Shown here: positions 16,862-28,370 of the stretch, piece by piece
Layout of the letters: the number at the start of each line of letters is the position of its first letter
How positions within the stretch are numbered: position 1 is the stretch's first letter
NCBI GenBank assembly: GCA_963575745.1
Contig: CAUYUJ010003887.1
Coordinates: 1 to 64,000, forward strand
Direction: 5' to 3'
Length of the DNA stretch: 64,000 bases
From: Prorocentrum cordatum
Lineage: Eukaryota > Sar > Dinophyceae > Prorocentrales > Prorocentraceae
Made by a program: the position numbers and the translations under genes
The notes under the pieces: generated by a model
The model's database searches: none
Told to the model about the DNA's origin: nothing
What the model saw: only the letters and a program-made list of their open reading frames with translations

Positions 16862-17058
16862 ATTCGGCGTTTCGACATTGAGCGAAGAGGGTAGGGAGGG
16901 GGGGGGTCTGGCTCCGGGCCTCTGCTTAGTGCGACTGTTCGCGACAGTGCGCCCTATGAGAAGAGACAGGCGCCAACACAGCCAAGATCTACTCCATGGG
17001 GGGGGGACGGGGGGCGCGAGGGCCCGCGCAGATCGGCAAAACAATGCATAGAAAAACG
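16862..17058 (+). repeat. Dispersed repeat, copy 1
   Basis: Starts ATTCGGCGTTTCGACATTG and ends near GATCGGCAAAACAATGCAT. The same order of blocks (CTGCTTAGTGCG, AAGATCTACTCCATGG, GATCGGCAAAACAATG) recurs at 48263-48486. Confidence 0.8.
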
Positions 17059-17934
17059 ATCAGTCAGTCAGCGTCCATTCGGGGATCGTTCCGCGGTGCG
17101 CCACGGGCAGATTCGCGCCCTTGCGCTGCCGCCCTGGAGAAGGGCGCCTCTCCAACCCAGGGCGCGAGGCGCGGAGCTCGATCACCTTCGCGCCCCCAGG
17201 GGGGCGACCTGGCTCTTCAGTAGGCTCAACCTCGGGGTTTCCTCGACCACGCGCAACAAGCCCTAGGCAAGAGTGCCCTTGGTGCGCGACTTTCGGGGGC
17301 CGCGGGGAGGCCAAACCCGAGCGCGCTCAGTCATCTGGGGGCCCCAGTGTGCCCGCACCGGAGGTACTCAGTCACTCTGGCGAGCAGGTCACTCGTACGT
17401 TGGAGGCGGCCAGGAGGTCTGAACTGGCTGGGCCCCGAGAAGATCGATCAGGAGGGAGAGATAAAGCGAAATCCGATCAAAATCGGCCCCGGGACCCTCC
17501 TGGGGTCCACCTGGTGCAGTCTGTCACCCCAGATTCGTTTTTGAGGTTCTGTGCCCCGATTGCGGCCCCCGGATGCCGAAAAAGGATAAAAGCCTTCCCG
17601 AACCCAGCAACGCGAAAGCCGCCCACTCCTCCTGGCCGGAACCCATGCTGGGCCACCTCAGAGCCCCGGCCAGCTCCGACCACAAGTGCGCCCGCACCAG
17701 AGCTCACTCTGGTGGAAGGTCCCTCTTACAAGTAGCTGGTTTCGGGAGCGGCCAAGAGGGGGGCGTCCAAGAAGGGGGGGTGCAAATCATGGCTGGCGGC
17801 ATGTGCGCGGCGGGGCGGGGGGGCCAGGGACGTCATGAAAATAAGAACAGGCGCCATGAAATCTGGGGAAATGTTATGTCCCACGCCATGATATCCACCC
17901 CCCCTGGTCATCACCCCCCTCTTTGCCGCCCCTG
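17059..17934. other. Region without recognised features
   Basis: No recognisable gene; scattered GC-rich ORFs only. Confidence 0.35.
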
Positions 17935-18135
17935 ACGGTTGCCTCCCTTGACGTCCAGGGCGGACACGCCGGGGAGCAGGTGCACCTCGCAGCGGCGGTC
18001 CCCGAGGCAAGCGGCGCCGCCCCGCGAGGGGTGCGCCAGCCGCAGCTCCGGGGGCGGGCCGGCAGCCAGGGCCGCCGCCAGGAGGCCGCTGGCCACGGAC
18101 GCCTCCAGGGCGCCACGGAAGTCCTCGGCATCGAC
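17935..18135 (-). CDS. Candidate internal exon, unrecognised
   Basis: The minus-strand frame reads VDAEDFRGALEASVASGLL ... ELRLAHPSRGGAACLGDRR ... EVHLLPGVSALDVKGG. Composition and GC3-rich codons look coding. It abuts a GGA array on its 5' side, so at best it is an isolated exon. The family is unknown. Confidence 0.3.
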
Positions 18136-18235
18136 GGAGGTGGAGGAGGAGGAGGAGGAGGAGGACGAGGAGGAGGAGGCGGAGGAGGAGGGGAGGAGAG
18201 AAGAGGAGGGGGAGGAGAAGGAGCACGAGGAGGAG

Positions 18236-18266
<31 letters not shown>

Positions 18267-18290
18267 TGGTGGAGGAAGAAGAGGAGGATA
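18136..18290. repeat. GGA-rich trinucleotide array
   Basis: About 155 bp of GGA/GAG with GAC, GAA and GTG interruptions. Confidence 0.9.
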
Positions 18291-18829
18291 GAGACGGTTG
18301 GGAGACGATGAACGACCCAGGTCACACATCTAACTACGATGTAAACAGGAGACAACTGCCGATGAAAAAACCATTGGCCGGGTCTGCGCCCGCCTCGTGG
18401 GCCTCGGCACGTTGTTGGTCCCGTCTTGCCATTCACCCTTCTAATGTTAATGTAAAGGGGCCCAGGTACATACAACAAATACACACAAGTCCCAGGATTC
18501 CCCGCATGTTTCTATATTTGTTGGATTTTCGTGTTCCTCCCCACTCCCCATTTTTCCTGTACTTTCGAGGGAATCGACAATTAATTGTGCTGGTTGTTCC
18601 TTCCTGAAAATTCCTGGACGGGACCGCCCAACTCCGAACTTTGGTCCGAGTTTCTTTGCCAGCTCGGGTGGGGTGATGCTTACACGCAACAAGAAGGCCA
18701 GCCCCAAGGCGGGCCACCTACATTGGGGGACCTTCGAACCAAGGCACGCACACCTCCAATAAACAACTGACCCTCCCCTGGACTTCGCCCTGGGGGAACA
18801 GTGGGGCGGGTTATCCCTGGGACTCGTAC
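18291..18829. other. Spacer, possible 3' part of the LINE remnant
   Basis: AT-richer than its surroundings. The minus-strand frame 19241-18447 stays open through it, but no motif is seen below about 18830. Confidence 0.35.
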
Positions 18830-19850
18830 CTTTCTTGACGGAGCCAGTCCAAAACCGAAAGCTTTCCAGGTCAATGTTGAAGACGTTCCGAGAAAAAAAA
18901 CCTTTTTCATGCCATGGCTCACTGGCACACGGCACCTTACACAGGAAGCTGTGTTTGTCACGCTCTCCTTGGGCAGATGACGAAATTGCAATGACTACCT
19001 TATGCTGGACCAGCAACGCCTTGAACTCAGTCTCTGCTAGGGTCAGTAGTTCAGGCCCCATTGGTCTAAGCATTAGCTCGGCACCTTTCTGAACGAATTT
19101 GTCTGCTAGATCATTGCCCCTCGAGATATGTGGAGCCTGCTTGCCAGCCAACGGAGACGAGTAACCTAGGTGGGAATTACGCTGGCTCAATATCACACGC
19201 CTGCCTGCCGATTCACTCCTGATTCGAGCCAACCAGCCCACCAGATGCCCATAAGCAGCATCAGAAACTTCGCATCAACCATCAGACAAGACTTGGCTGT
19301 CTCCATTCACCCAAATCGGGCCCTGGGAGATTTCCAGGGCCAACCAGAGGGCTGGAAGCTAAGAGCGAGGCATCGTTGGAACCACATCGATGCCACCACG
19401 CGAACCTGGACGGAGAACCTCAGGATCACCATCCTTGACTTGCTGCACAGACTGGGCGAACTGCACCCCCCAGCCTGCACGCGCTATCCGCGCGTCCGTG
19501 CGCGACGCCGAGCAGTCCAGGAAGGCCAGCTTGCTGACGATGCGATTGTGGTACGGGACGGTGAAGTCAGGCAGAATGTCGGGGCCGAACCGGTTCAGGT
19601 CGCGTGGACAGTGCTGGTCCCCCATCACGGGGGCGGTGGAACGTCCTTGCACGTACTTGGCAGCAGAAGGTCTTGCTCCAGCAGCTCCGAGTTTTCATCC
19701 TATTGGGCGATGCCTTGTGCAGCATCGGCCCGCAGCCTCTCGCTCTGTCGGATCCACGGGTGGCCGGTGTCCAGCGCGCGCTTGCACTCCCAGGCCCTGT
19801 GGCCCATGGCCTCACGCCGGCCCTTTCAGAGCCCATCACGAAAAGACCCT
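18830..19850 (-). pseudogene. LINE remnant: C-terminal Cys/His region and RNase H
   Basis: Read on the minus strand in several frames: GHRAWECKRALDTGH near 19.8 kb, KLAFLDCSASRTDARIARAG near 19.55-19.5 kb (first RNase H acidic residue), LALEISQGPIWVNGDSQV near 19.34-19.29 kb (Glu and Asp), and PHISRGNDLADKFVQKGAEL near 19.13-19.07 kb (GN..AD motif). This order matches an RNase H domain at the end of dinoflagellate LINE polyproteins. Several frameshifts separate the blocks, so it is dead. No RT motif is seen upstream. The family call is from motif order only. Confidence 0.62.
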
Positions 19851-20989
19851 GCTGCGCTGCACCTCGCTTAGGTCCACATGGTATTGCGCGCCACCACGCG
19901 CAGTGCTCCAGCGCCTCGATGTAGCTCTATCCGCCTCATCATTTGCCCTGTCACGGCAGCCGATGCCAGGCCTGGTCTCGAAGTCCACTTTCCTCCCAGA
20001 TGGTCCTTCCCGGCCTGCTGCCACAGGTTCTGCGGGGCGTCCGCCACTACACTCGACCAGGATAGTAAGGATGCGCGGTAAGGACGCAAGGACCTTGGAA
20101 CGCCATGTTGACGTGTTCCGTGCGGAGCGCAGTAGAATGCCGAAGGATGCCGAATACCCAAGGGGCAAGGATGCAAGGCTCGGGTAGCCTTGGAAAAATG
20201 CCCAATCGTTACTATCATGGTTGACTGTATTCCCCCTCACCATGTGCTTCGCGGTCTGCATGACCGTCATGGTCAGAGCGCTGTGTTCAGGATTCGCTTG
20301 ACCCCGACGCTCTCCACGAGCAGGCGCGACTTCTGACCGCTTGGTCGATCACCACGATGCCCAACAGAATCGCCCACATTTTTGTTGACCTCCACGGCTT
20401 CACCACATCAGCCAAACAGGCGACTCCTTACAGCATCTGTGGGAAATGCTGTAAGCATAATGCACCGAGCAGCCGGTGCAAAGAATTGGGCGACCTCGCC
20501 TCGGCGAGCGCCGCTTCGGGGAGGCGGCGCGTTCCCCCGAGAGGCCCTCCAGAACAACCCACTCAGTTGTGATTGTTGTTCTTTGTTGTGCCCGCTTCTG
20601 TGGCAACTCACGGGAGCCTACTATGCCGTATTGCTGGCTCTTGCGAACGAACGCTATCCAACGCCAGTCGATGCTAATCGACGCTAAATCGAAGCTAATC
20701 GACGTGAAGCCGGCGCGTCATCATCGATTTCCAGAAGACAACCGACACTAACGCACTCCAAAGACGGAATTGCGGAGGTATACAAGGCTCCCATGATTCA
20801 AGGGGATCCAACAAGTACTCATATACCGCCACTCCCCGGACCTCTCCCGGTGTGAGGGTGGGTTCTGACCAGCCTTTCGAGGCGAATCCAGCGGTGGTGA
20901 CGAGGGCCTCCAAGGAGGCCCAACAAGAAGGGAACAAGAAGGGAAAACGAGGATAGCGTAGCGGTATGGGTACCTCTTCCTCCAACGAT
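19851..20989. other. Region upstream of the LINE remnant
   Basis: Minus-strand frames near 20.0-20.2 kb (QNLWQQAGKDHLGG) may continue the LINE, but no diagnostic motif is visible. The rest has no recognised feature. Confidence 0.3.
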
Positions 20990-21185
20990 CACTTGCTGCC
21001 GAAGCCAGGGGTCCGCGTTGCGGAAGTGCGGGGAGCTGGCCCGCCACCGCAGCAGCGCCTCCCGCAACGGCTGCGGCGGCCCCCCGACAGAGAGCCCTGC
21101 GCCCGCGCCGCTCGCCGCGGAGCGGCTGTCGGCGGCGCGCGGCCCCCCGGGCGCCAGGTACTCCCCCGGCCGCCTCGGGAGCGCA
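20990..21185 (-). CDS. Candidate exon, unrecognised
   Basis: The minus-strand frame GEYLAPGGPRAADSR ... QPLREALLRWRASSPHFR has protein-like composition. A possible donor CAGCAA|GTGATC lies at its 3' end. It is bounded on its 5' side by a GAT array. Function unknown. Confidence 0.25.
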
Positions 21186-21488
21186 GGAGGATAGTGACGG
21201 TGACGGCGACGATGGCGGTGACGATGGTGGTGACGATGATGAAGAAGGATGGCTTGGTGACGATGGCGATGATGGTGACGAGGATAATGGTGACGGACGA
21301 TGAAGATGATGCTAATGACAGTGACGGCGGTGATGGCGAGGATGACGGTGGCGGTGATGGCGAGTGATGGCGAGGATGATGGAGGGGTGGCGGTGATGGC
21401 GAGGATGATGACGGCAATGATGGTGATGGTGATGGTGATGGTGATGGTGATGGTGATGATGATGATTATGATGATGACGATGATGATG

Positions 21489-21564
<76 letters not shown>

Positions 21565-21750
21565 CGTTGGCGTTGGCGCTGACGATGACGCTGACGATCG
21601 CGAGGATGACGGTAATGGTGATGGCCATGATGACGATGGTGAATGAGGCGATAATGCTGACGATGAGAATGGTGGTGTGTGCGACAAAACTGAATACGAT
21701 GGCGAAGATGGCCACTGTGACCACGATGAAAACAATGACGATGGTGGCGG

Positions 21751-21803
<53 letters not shown>
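21186..21803. repeat. GAT/ATG-type trinucleotide array 1
   Basis: About 620 bp of GAT with GGT, GAC and GCG interruptions, purest at 21465-21565 and 21750-21803. Confidence 0.95.
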
Positions 21804-21805
<2 letters not shown>

Positions 21806-21929
21806 GCCCCCCCTGGCCCAAGAGGTCTTCTGAGGGGCAAACACTCATCCTTCTTGTCCGCCGCGCCCGCCAGATGATGGCAGGTGCTGCCTGGTGAATG
21901 CCGAGAAACTCCCCGCCGTCTGCACGAGA

Positions 21930-24900
21930 CTTCTGCAGGGTGCAACCTACAACCCGATGTCCAACGTCCACGCGGGCAGAGGGGAGCAGGTGAGCGAGGA
22001 GCTGCGACACCTGCACTTCGCGGGTCTGAGCGGGACCCGTATTCGCCAGCCTATTCAACGTAGCCGCCATACATGTCAGTATACATACCACTGGGCACTT
22101 CACTGGGGTCATGGAACAGGCAGTGGATCAAACAATGCAGCTGGAGTAGCAGGTTTGTTTCATCAGCAGCTTGTAAAGTCGGCACAGATCAGAAGAATAT
22201 GGGATTCTCCGACGACATGCCCTGGAAGAGGAGGAGCCGCACGTATTGCTCATGCACACTTGCATATGAGATTATGTATTTCCCGCCACATCCGCAGGGT
22301 CACACAGCACTGCGAAAATGGCGACAGACTGTCCGGCAGATGGTTGAATGACTTGATCATACTTTGATGGGAATACCAGCGCGGTCGACTCCTGTGACTA
22401 CGATGGACTTAAAGGATGAGTTTACGTGGCAGGGTACAGTGCTCATACCAAATGGGGAGGCTGCATCTGCACTGGGAGAAATCTTACACAACCAGTTCTT
22501 GACGGTGGTCACCAGACATCATCAACACGCTCTGACACTCTACAGTACCAGACAGTCGCCGCATATTGATCATGTATGCGTACCTGCCACTGCTGGACCA
22601 GAGATTCGTGACATAGAAGTCTGTCCATCGCTCGGACGTCCATCCCCTATGCTCTTCTCGGTTTCGTGTGTGGTTGTTCGCCAAGTGGTCAAGGATGCTC
22701 CTCGATGGTCCTCGCCGACGGAAAAAAAAATCGCAAATCCGAAGGATGCCAATGACATAGAAGTGAATAAAAAATCTGGCCGTCGTCTGCAGGTGATACC
22801 CGACGCGGTTCCACGTGACCACATGCCACGTGTTATCAAATGCGCTATGAGCGTCCTGTGATGAAGCCTAAGACCCCAGGCGAGAACCTGGAACCAAGAG
22901 GCCATTGAAAAGTGTATCCAGGAGGGTATCTTGAGGGACGAGTTCTTGCAAGAAGTTCGGGAGGTTCTTGAAGCGCACCCTGAAGAGTTTAGACGTATCC
23001 AGGATTCCCCGACAGCTGATCGTCATTGGAAGTTGTTGTGTGATATTGTTATCCCTGCGGCTTATAGTTTTTTGGAAGGGACCCGCCAGATACATCGGAG
23101 GCCAGCTGGAAGAAACGCAGTCGCCAACTATTACAAAGCTGAACGATGGAGCCCTGAGGAGTTGAGTGAGAGGATCGAGGATATAAAGAAGCTGAGCAAA
23201 CTGATACGAAGTGAAACAAGGAAAATGCATGCTGCTTGAAAACAACATACCAGCCAGGAATTTTTAGAAGGCTGAAAGCAGAATGATCATGCTCTTGTTG
23301 CCCGATTGTGTCGTCAACTTGCGGGTACCCAGTTGCTCGCTCGCAAACGTTTCTGTAATGCTATCAACGGCGCTCGAGCAACATGTGAAGAATGGAAAGA
23401 GGCTTTACAGCAGAAGGGACCCGAGGGTAGAATCACAGGTCGTCCAATTGCTTGTCAGCGCCATGAATATATTCAGGAGTGGATTGCACCGCCGCTGCCC
23501 AGCCCAAACGACGAAGCCGATATGATAGCTCTGTTTGATTCAAAACGCACGCATCGAGAGCTCCGTCAATGCAGACGGAGACGAGCCGCTCCCCCTTGGA
23601 GCATGCCAGCGGAACTGTCGCAGACCCTGGCAACGCCTGAGCCACGCCCCCCGCCGAGAGATGCGAGAATCGGATTGGGGTTTCAGAGGAGAGTATCGGA
23701 ACGGACGAAGGAGGAGGAGTACATCACGAGTGCTAACTATCTCCAGCAGTTACTTGTTCATGTACGACGCGCGCACGGTGCGCCAGTTATTGGACATAGG
23801 TCATATACGTGGCAACTTGATAAGCATAACGGAGTTCCGAAGACAAGAGGTAGTAGATTGATGCATGGTTGGTGTCCCTTCTGGAAAAGTTTCGCCGAAG
23901 GGTTTATCGCACACGCGATCTTCCCGGTTTTCCTCATTATGCCCGTGGAGGTCGAGCTCACTTCCGCAGGGAGGCCGCGATGATGGGCTCACACATTATG
24001 TCATTGCGTGTGCGGCGATGCAGGCGTTCTTTTTCTGTGACCTCACACGATATGACAAATGCACTCCCGTCAACGCAGCACAGCCAAGTTCGAGCAAGCA
24101 ATCATGCTGCACTTCGCCGCCCTGGTGCACTACTACTGGATCATAGACGCCAACACATGATCGCACACATGGACGCACTGGGCGGGGAGATAGGTATACA
24201 TACACGTGCTGGCGGTTTCATGGGAGACGGGAACGCACCAGATGAGTTCCTAGAAGTGTTTCAACTGCCACTAGAGCGGTGGCGACCCACACTGCAGGAT
24301 ATCATCGACGAGCTGACCATCACTCATCCCGTATTTCAGAAAAGTTATGATGCATCGACCAATACCTTTCTTGAAAATATCCTGCAGATCCATGTGCATG
24401 TACACCCTGTTGCGACGTATTGTGCACAGCGGCTTCGCCGCACCAACGACGCGCTGGACGAGGCCCTGAGACCTGCAGGCTACGCCCAGAACCGTAGCAA
24501 CCAAGAGGTTACCCCGTGCCTGAGATCTACGCAACAGAACCGTCGGTTTTTCAACCCGTCTGGAATTGGAGTTGTATTACATGGGATGAAATACCTGGGG
24601 GGGGGCTATCTTTGATCCGTCGGGATCCATGGTGTCAGAACGAAAGGCGCGGGTGAAAGCTTCGAGGATGAATTGGGCGCAGTTCTACGGGGTATGGTTC
24701 TCTCATATCCCGAAGGCGGTAAAACGTGCTGCATATAGCTCCAGGGTCCAGGGTCCAGAGTGATGATTTTCTAGCACTGGATGTACCGATCCTGGGGCAC
24801 CTTAGAGCGATGATGCAGGGGAGGACGAGGAGAGACACTGACACGCACATCCGCACGGTCACGAATCTAGACGTATGGCAATTCTGGAGGATATGCCCAT

Positions 24901-26690
24901 CTGCTCTCGAATTACGCGTTCGCCGCCTGCGATGGCTGCAGGCGATGGGTAAGTTCTCACTCGAGCATGAGCTCCCAGTGTCGACACTTTTTGGCGACCT
25001 GCGTTGCGAGATGCGAAGTAGAATTGCCACGACTCTTACTCAGACGGGTCGTGTACCGCATGAGGCAAACCCGTGGGGAAAACTGTTCGGGGCTGGCGTG
25101 CACAGCCTGACGGAGATCTAGGAATGTGAAGCTTTCAATGATATGTGGGATCGCAGTATGCACACTCTCTTTCGGAACGCTGAATTGGGGGAAGCTTGTT
25201 GTACTTTGGATCCTGGGATTCGACGGGCTCACTACTGGTCCTCTACTGTTGCCCCTCCTGAATACGACGTCTTGGGCCCTCTACCTGTACCTGATGATGG
25301 AGCCTCGTTGGACGCCCTGTATGAGTGTGACATGAGACTGGAGAATGGATGTAAATGTGATGCGCGATTTGCCACATATAAGAGTTTACGTACGCATCAC
25401 ATGAAATCACATCGTGTTCGAAATGTCGCTCGACTCGCCATCGTGACTAACCAATGCCCAACATGTAGTTCGGGATTCAAATCTACGGCGTGTGCTGAAC
25501 AACATCTTCAATATGCGCTGATACATCGGAGATGCTATGCTGCTAGGTCTTCGATAGATGTACACGTTCAACAGCCAGCTGATCTCACATGCCCGCTGTG
25601 TACTGTGGAGCCACTGCCGTGTCTGGCTCAGCTTCAGCAGCATATCTGCCAGCATCTTCCTTTGTCAATCGAGCACGACATTGACCTTCACTATGAGTCG
25701 CCTAGCGGATGTGACGCCAGTGGGACCGTAGCAGCCCAAGACCAAAGAGCGACGCAAGGGCGGCGTCGCAGTACAAGAGCAGCAGGGCCCCAAGGTAGAC
25801 ATCTCAACGATCCAGGACCCAACGGTGAAACGAGTACTCAGCATGATGATGAAGCAGGTCGCAAAAAAACCCGAGATAAACGCAGAATGAAACCCACGGT
25901 GATCGACACCTTCCGAATCAAGAAGTCCTCCCAGATCATTCAAGCACTGGAGGAGGAACAAAGCCAAGAGATGACAGTTTCTCCTGCACCATACAAGGCG
26001 TGCGTGCTCATCCGTATGCTAAAGGAGTGCGACGTGGGCGCGGCTACCAGGAAAGCACTCGAGGAGGTAGACCAGAAGATGCAGCGACTGTCGATAGAAG
26101 AAGTGGAGGCGGAGTTCCAGGTGATGTGGATCGAGAAGGCATTCGACAGCGACATGTGCATATTGAACATCATCAGGTGCATGAGCCCCCACCGCGCCCT
26201 GATCGTCCAGTCCCTGAAGCAGCTCGAGTTCCTATATCCGCACTCCGGCACCGCCAGGCTTCATGGAGCGCCAGCTGTCGACGTGGATCAAGGATCTTGC
26301 GCAGAGACAAAAAGAGAAGGTCGTCGGGGGTATGACTTCTATTACTGTAAATGCTGGGGGAGCGTTTGTGGAAAAGGGCAGTGTGAGTACTGATGAGAAG
26401 TCTCAGATATCAGACCTTGGTGAATCTCGAAGAGATGATGTGCATGACGGTACCCAAGGCCCTGAAAAAAAAAGCCAGACTGACCCCTCCTGTTGTCCAG
26501 AGATCGGTGTCCTGAGCCCTACTATGAGCCCGTGCCTCCAGATCAAGTTGTCTGGCCTCGTTTCGCCCCATTCCACCGACCCAAGGCCCGCCCCAAGTAC
26601 AGCAAAGAGCAGGAGCGAATGCTCCAGTTCCATTATAAACGAATGGGGTGGGACTGGGACGGGGGGATGAGGATGCAGAGAACTCCCACT
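21930..26690 (+). pseudogene. Decayed LINE with endonuclease, reverse transcriptase and zinc fingers
   Basis: Domain order on the + strand across several frames: AP-endonuclease-like start (TYNPMSNVHAGRG ... GLSGTRIR, 21.94-22.06 kb), HWGHGTGSGSNNAAGVAGLF and GRGGAARI (22.1-22.3 kb), nuclease end HIDHVCVP (about 22.56 kb), linker 22.93-23.24 kb, then RT 23.3-24.6 kb. RT motif A is SHDMTNAL (Asp codon 24049-24051) and motif B GGFMGDGNAP (about 24.21 kb). Where FADD is expected, the sequence reads TFLENI (LEN codons 24370-24378). A thumb-like region follows (ALELRVRRLRWLQ, about 24.9 kb), then paired Cys/His fingers at 25.33-25.64 kb. At least four frame changes occur. Base composition is lower in GC than the flanks. 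This is a copy of a dinoflagellate LINE that can no longer move by itself. Confidence 0.78.
25143..26393 (+). CDS. Open 3' part of the LINE: zinc-finger and helical region
   Basis: This is the longest uninterrupted frame of the LINE (416 aa). It includes FATYKSLRTHHMKSH, then NQCPTCSSGF ... QHL, then LTCPLCTVEP ... QQHICQHL, which are Cys/His finger-like pairs. A charged linker and a helical segment follow (EECDVGAATRK-like, EEVEAEFQVMW). Such fingers follow the RT in dinoflagellate LINEs and probably bind nucleic acid. The frame change after 26.39 kb leads to a short protein-like tail (EPYYEPVPPDQVVWPRF) ending near 26.69 kb. Confidence 0.5.
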   Translation: MWDRSMHTLFRNAELGEACCTLDPGIRRAHYWSSTVAPPEYDVLGPLPVPDDGASLDALYECDMRLENGCKCDARFATYKSLRTHHMKSHRVRNVARLAIVTNQCPTCSSGFKSTACAEQHLQYALIHRRCYAARSSIDVHVQQPADLTCPLCTVEPLPCLAQLQQHICQHLPLSIEHDIDLHYESPSGCDASGTVAAQDQRATQGRRRSTRAAGPQGRHLNDPGPNGETSTQHDDEAGRKKTRDKRRMKPTVIDTFRIKKSSQIIQALEEEQSQEMTVSPAPYKACVLIRMLKECDVGAATRKALEEVDQKMQRLSIEEVEAEFQVMWIEKAFDSDMCILNIIRCMSPHRALIVQSLKQLEFLYPHSGTARLHGAPAVDVDQGSCAETKREGRRGYDFYYCKCWGSVCGKGQCEY

Positions 26691-26717
26691 CTTTCGTCGT
26701 CGTCCTAGTCTTGTGTC

Positions 26718-26755
26718 CCTCTCTCTCTCTTTCTCTCTCTCTCTCTCGACTTTCT
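26718..26755. repeat. CT dinucleotide tract
   Basis: About 38 bp of CT with a few TTT interruptions, just 3' of the LINE. Confidence 0.9.
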
Positions 26756-27021
26756 TTGCGAAATACGCGCCCGCGGCGAGGTAGCTGGAGAGGACAGGCC
26801 TCCAGGCTCCGAGGCGCGCACGATGTGCACGGTCACTCTCCCACGTCGCTCGGGGGGAGGCTCCCTGGGAGATTGAGCCATGACCTCCGCTCAGGGCTCT
26901 GGCGTTCGCCAGCTTGCTGGCATCAGGGATCAGTGGTGCAAGTCTTGCTAGTCCTGCTTAGTTCACCCCCTGCTTTGTAGGATTGAGGAGCTTGCTTGGC
27001 CATTACCTGTGTAGAGGGTAG
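26756..27021. other. Short non-coding spacer
   Basis: Nothing recognised. Confidence 0.4.
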
Positions 27022-27048
27022 AGATGATGATGATGCTGATGCTGATGC

Positions 27049-27111
<63 letters not shown>

Positions 27112-27298
27112 CGATGGTAATGACGATGGTGGTGGTGATACTGACGACAACGTGATGGCCGCTCCTCCTGGTGATGCGGTGGTTGATGATGATGGTGTTG
27201 ATGGCGATGATGATGGTGGTAATGGCGATGAAACATGTGGAGATGATGAGGGTAATGATGGTGGCGTCGATGATGATGATGATGATGATGATGATGAC

Positions 27299-27375
<77 letters not shown>
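27022..27375. repeat. GAT array 2
   Basis: About 350 bp of GAT/TGA repeat, pure at 27047-27095 and 27265-27375. Confidence 0.95.
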
Positions 27376-27376
<1 letters not shown>

Positions 27377-28079
27377 AACAGCGACTGTGACGCCCGCGAT
27401 GTTAATGAGGTAAAATGCACAGCCACTTCACACGCCAACCTGTCCTGTGAACAGCGTTCGGATGGCAGGCCTGCGCAAGGATACAATCGGGATCAAATCG
27501 CTGCAGCACTGAACACTATAGCATACGCAAGAATCGCCAAGAGGACAGAGGAGGAAGAGGCCCGTTCGCGGGCCAGCAACAATCTCCCAATAACAGACCA
27601 CACGCGATAGTCTTCAGGCGACTCGAGGAGAAGGACAGAACGCGTCCAGGACAACGGGGCGATGGAAATCCGCCGATCCGGTGTGTGAGTTTCAAAAACC
27701 CGGATATAGCTTGAGCCTCAGTTCTTTCAGCTCTGCTGGGGGGTGGGTGCCGGGGTGGCGCTGCCGGGGTAGGGGGAGGGGGGGGGTCCGAGCCAATTTT
27801 GGTGGCAAAATCAAAGCTCCAGTTCACTCGGGGTCGGCCCCTCGCCCCGGAGAGCTCGAACGCGGGCTCATACAAAAAAAAACAGCGGCCGACCAGACGG
27901 CCCAAGAGGGTCCTGAGTGGCCGAAACATCGCTCCAAGACACTCAATGTGTTCCTCAGGCGGCTCCAAAAGCCTCCAACGCACCATCCCGACACCTCCTA
28001 AGAGTGCCCAAAGACGGAAATCTGTCCCATTCCCTTCGGAAGACGTACTTTGTTTGCATGTTCGCTTCTTCGGCCTTCG
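27376..28079. other. Region without recognised features
   Basis: Includes a G-rich run near 27770-27790. No protein-like ORF. Confidence 0.35.
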
Positions 28080-28370
28080 CAGTGTCCAACACGGCCCAAG
28101 AGACCCCCAAAACAGGCCCAGAGGCTCTCAAGAGGGCCCTAAGTCGGCCCAAGAAGGGCTCAAGATGGCCCGGGAGGCCCCCAAGACAGCCCAAGCGGGC
28201 CCCAGGACGGGCCCAAGAAACGCCCAAGAGGGTTCCATGACGGCCTTTGAAGGGCACAGGACGGCCCAAGAGGCGCCCAGGAGGCACCAAAATGGCCCTA
28301 GGAGTCCCTAGGAAACCACGAGGGGCTCCAAGTGGCCCTCAAGAGAGCCCCAAAAGGCGCCCAAATGCGC
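28080..28370. repeat. Degenerate GGCCCAAGAGG minisatellite
   Basis: Repeated GGCCC-AAGA-GG blocks (GGCCCAAGAGG, GGCCCAGAGGC, GCCCAAGAAGG) at variable 15-25-bp spacing. Confidence 0.65.

Noticed and set aside
21186-21860. Long Met/Asp/His-rich ORFs across the GAT arrays (also at 27, 32.4, 37.7 and 61.5 kb)
   Set aside because: They exist in all frames on both strands because GAT, ATG, TGA-shifted and complementary repeats lack stops in most registers. No non-repeat coding part is attached.
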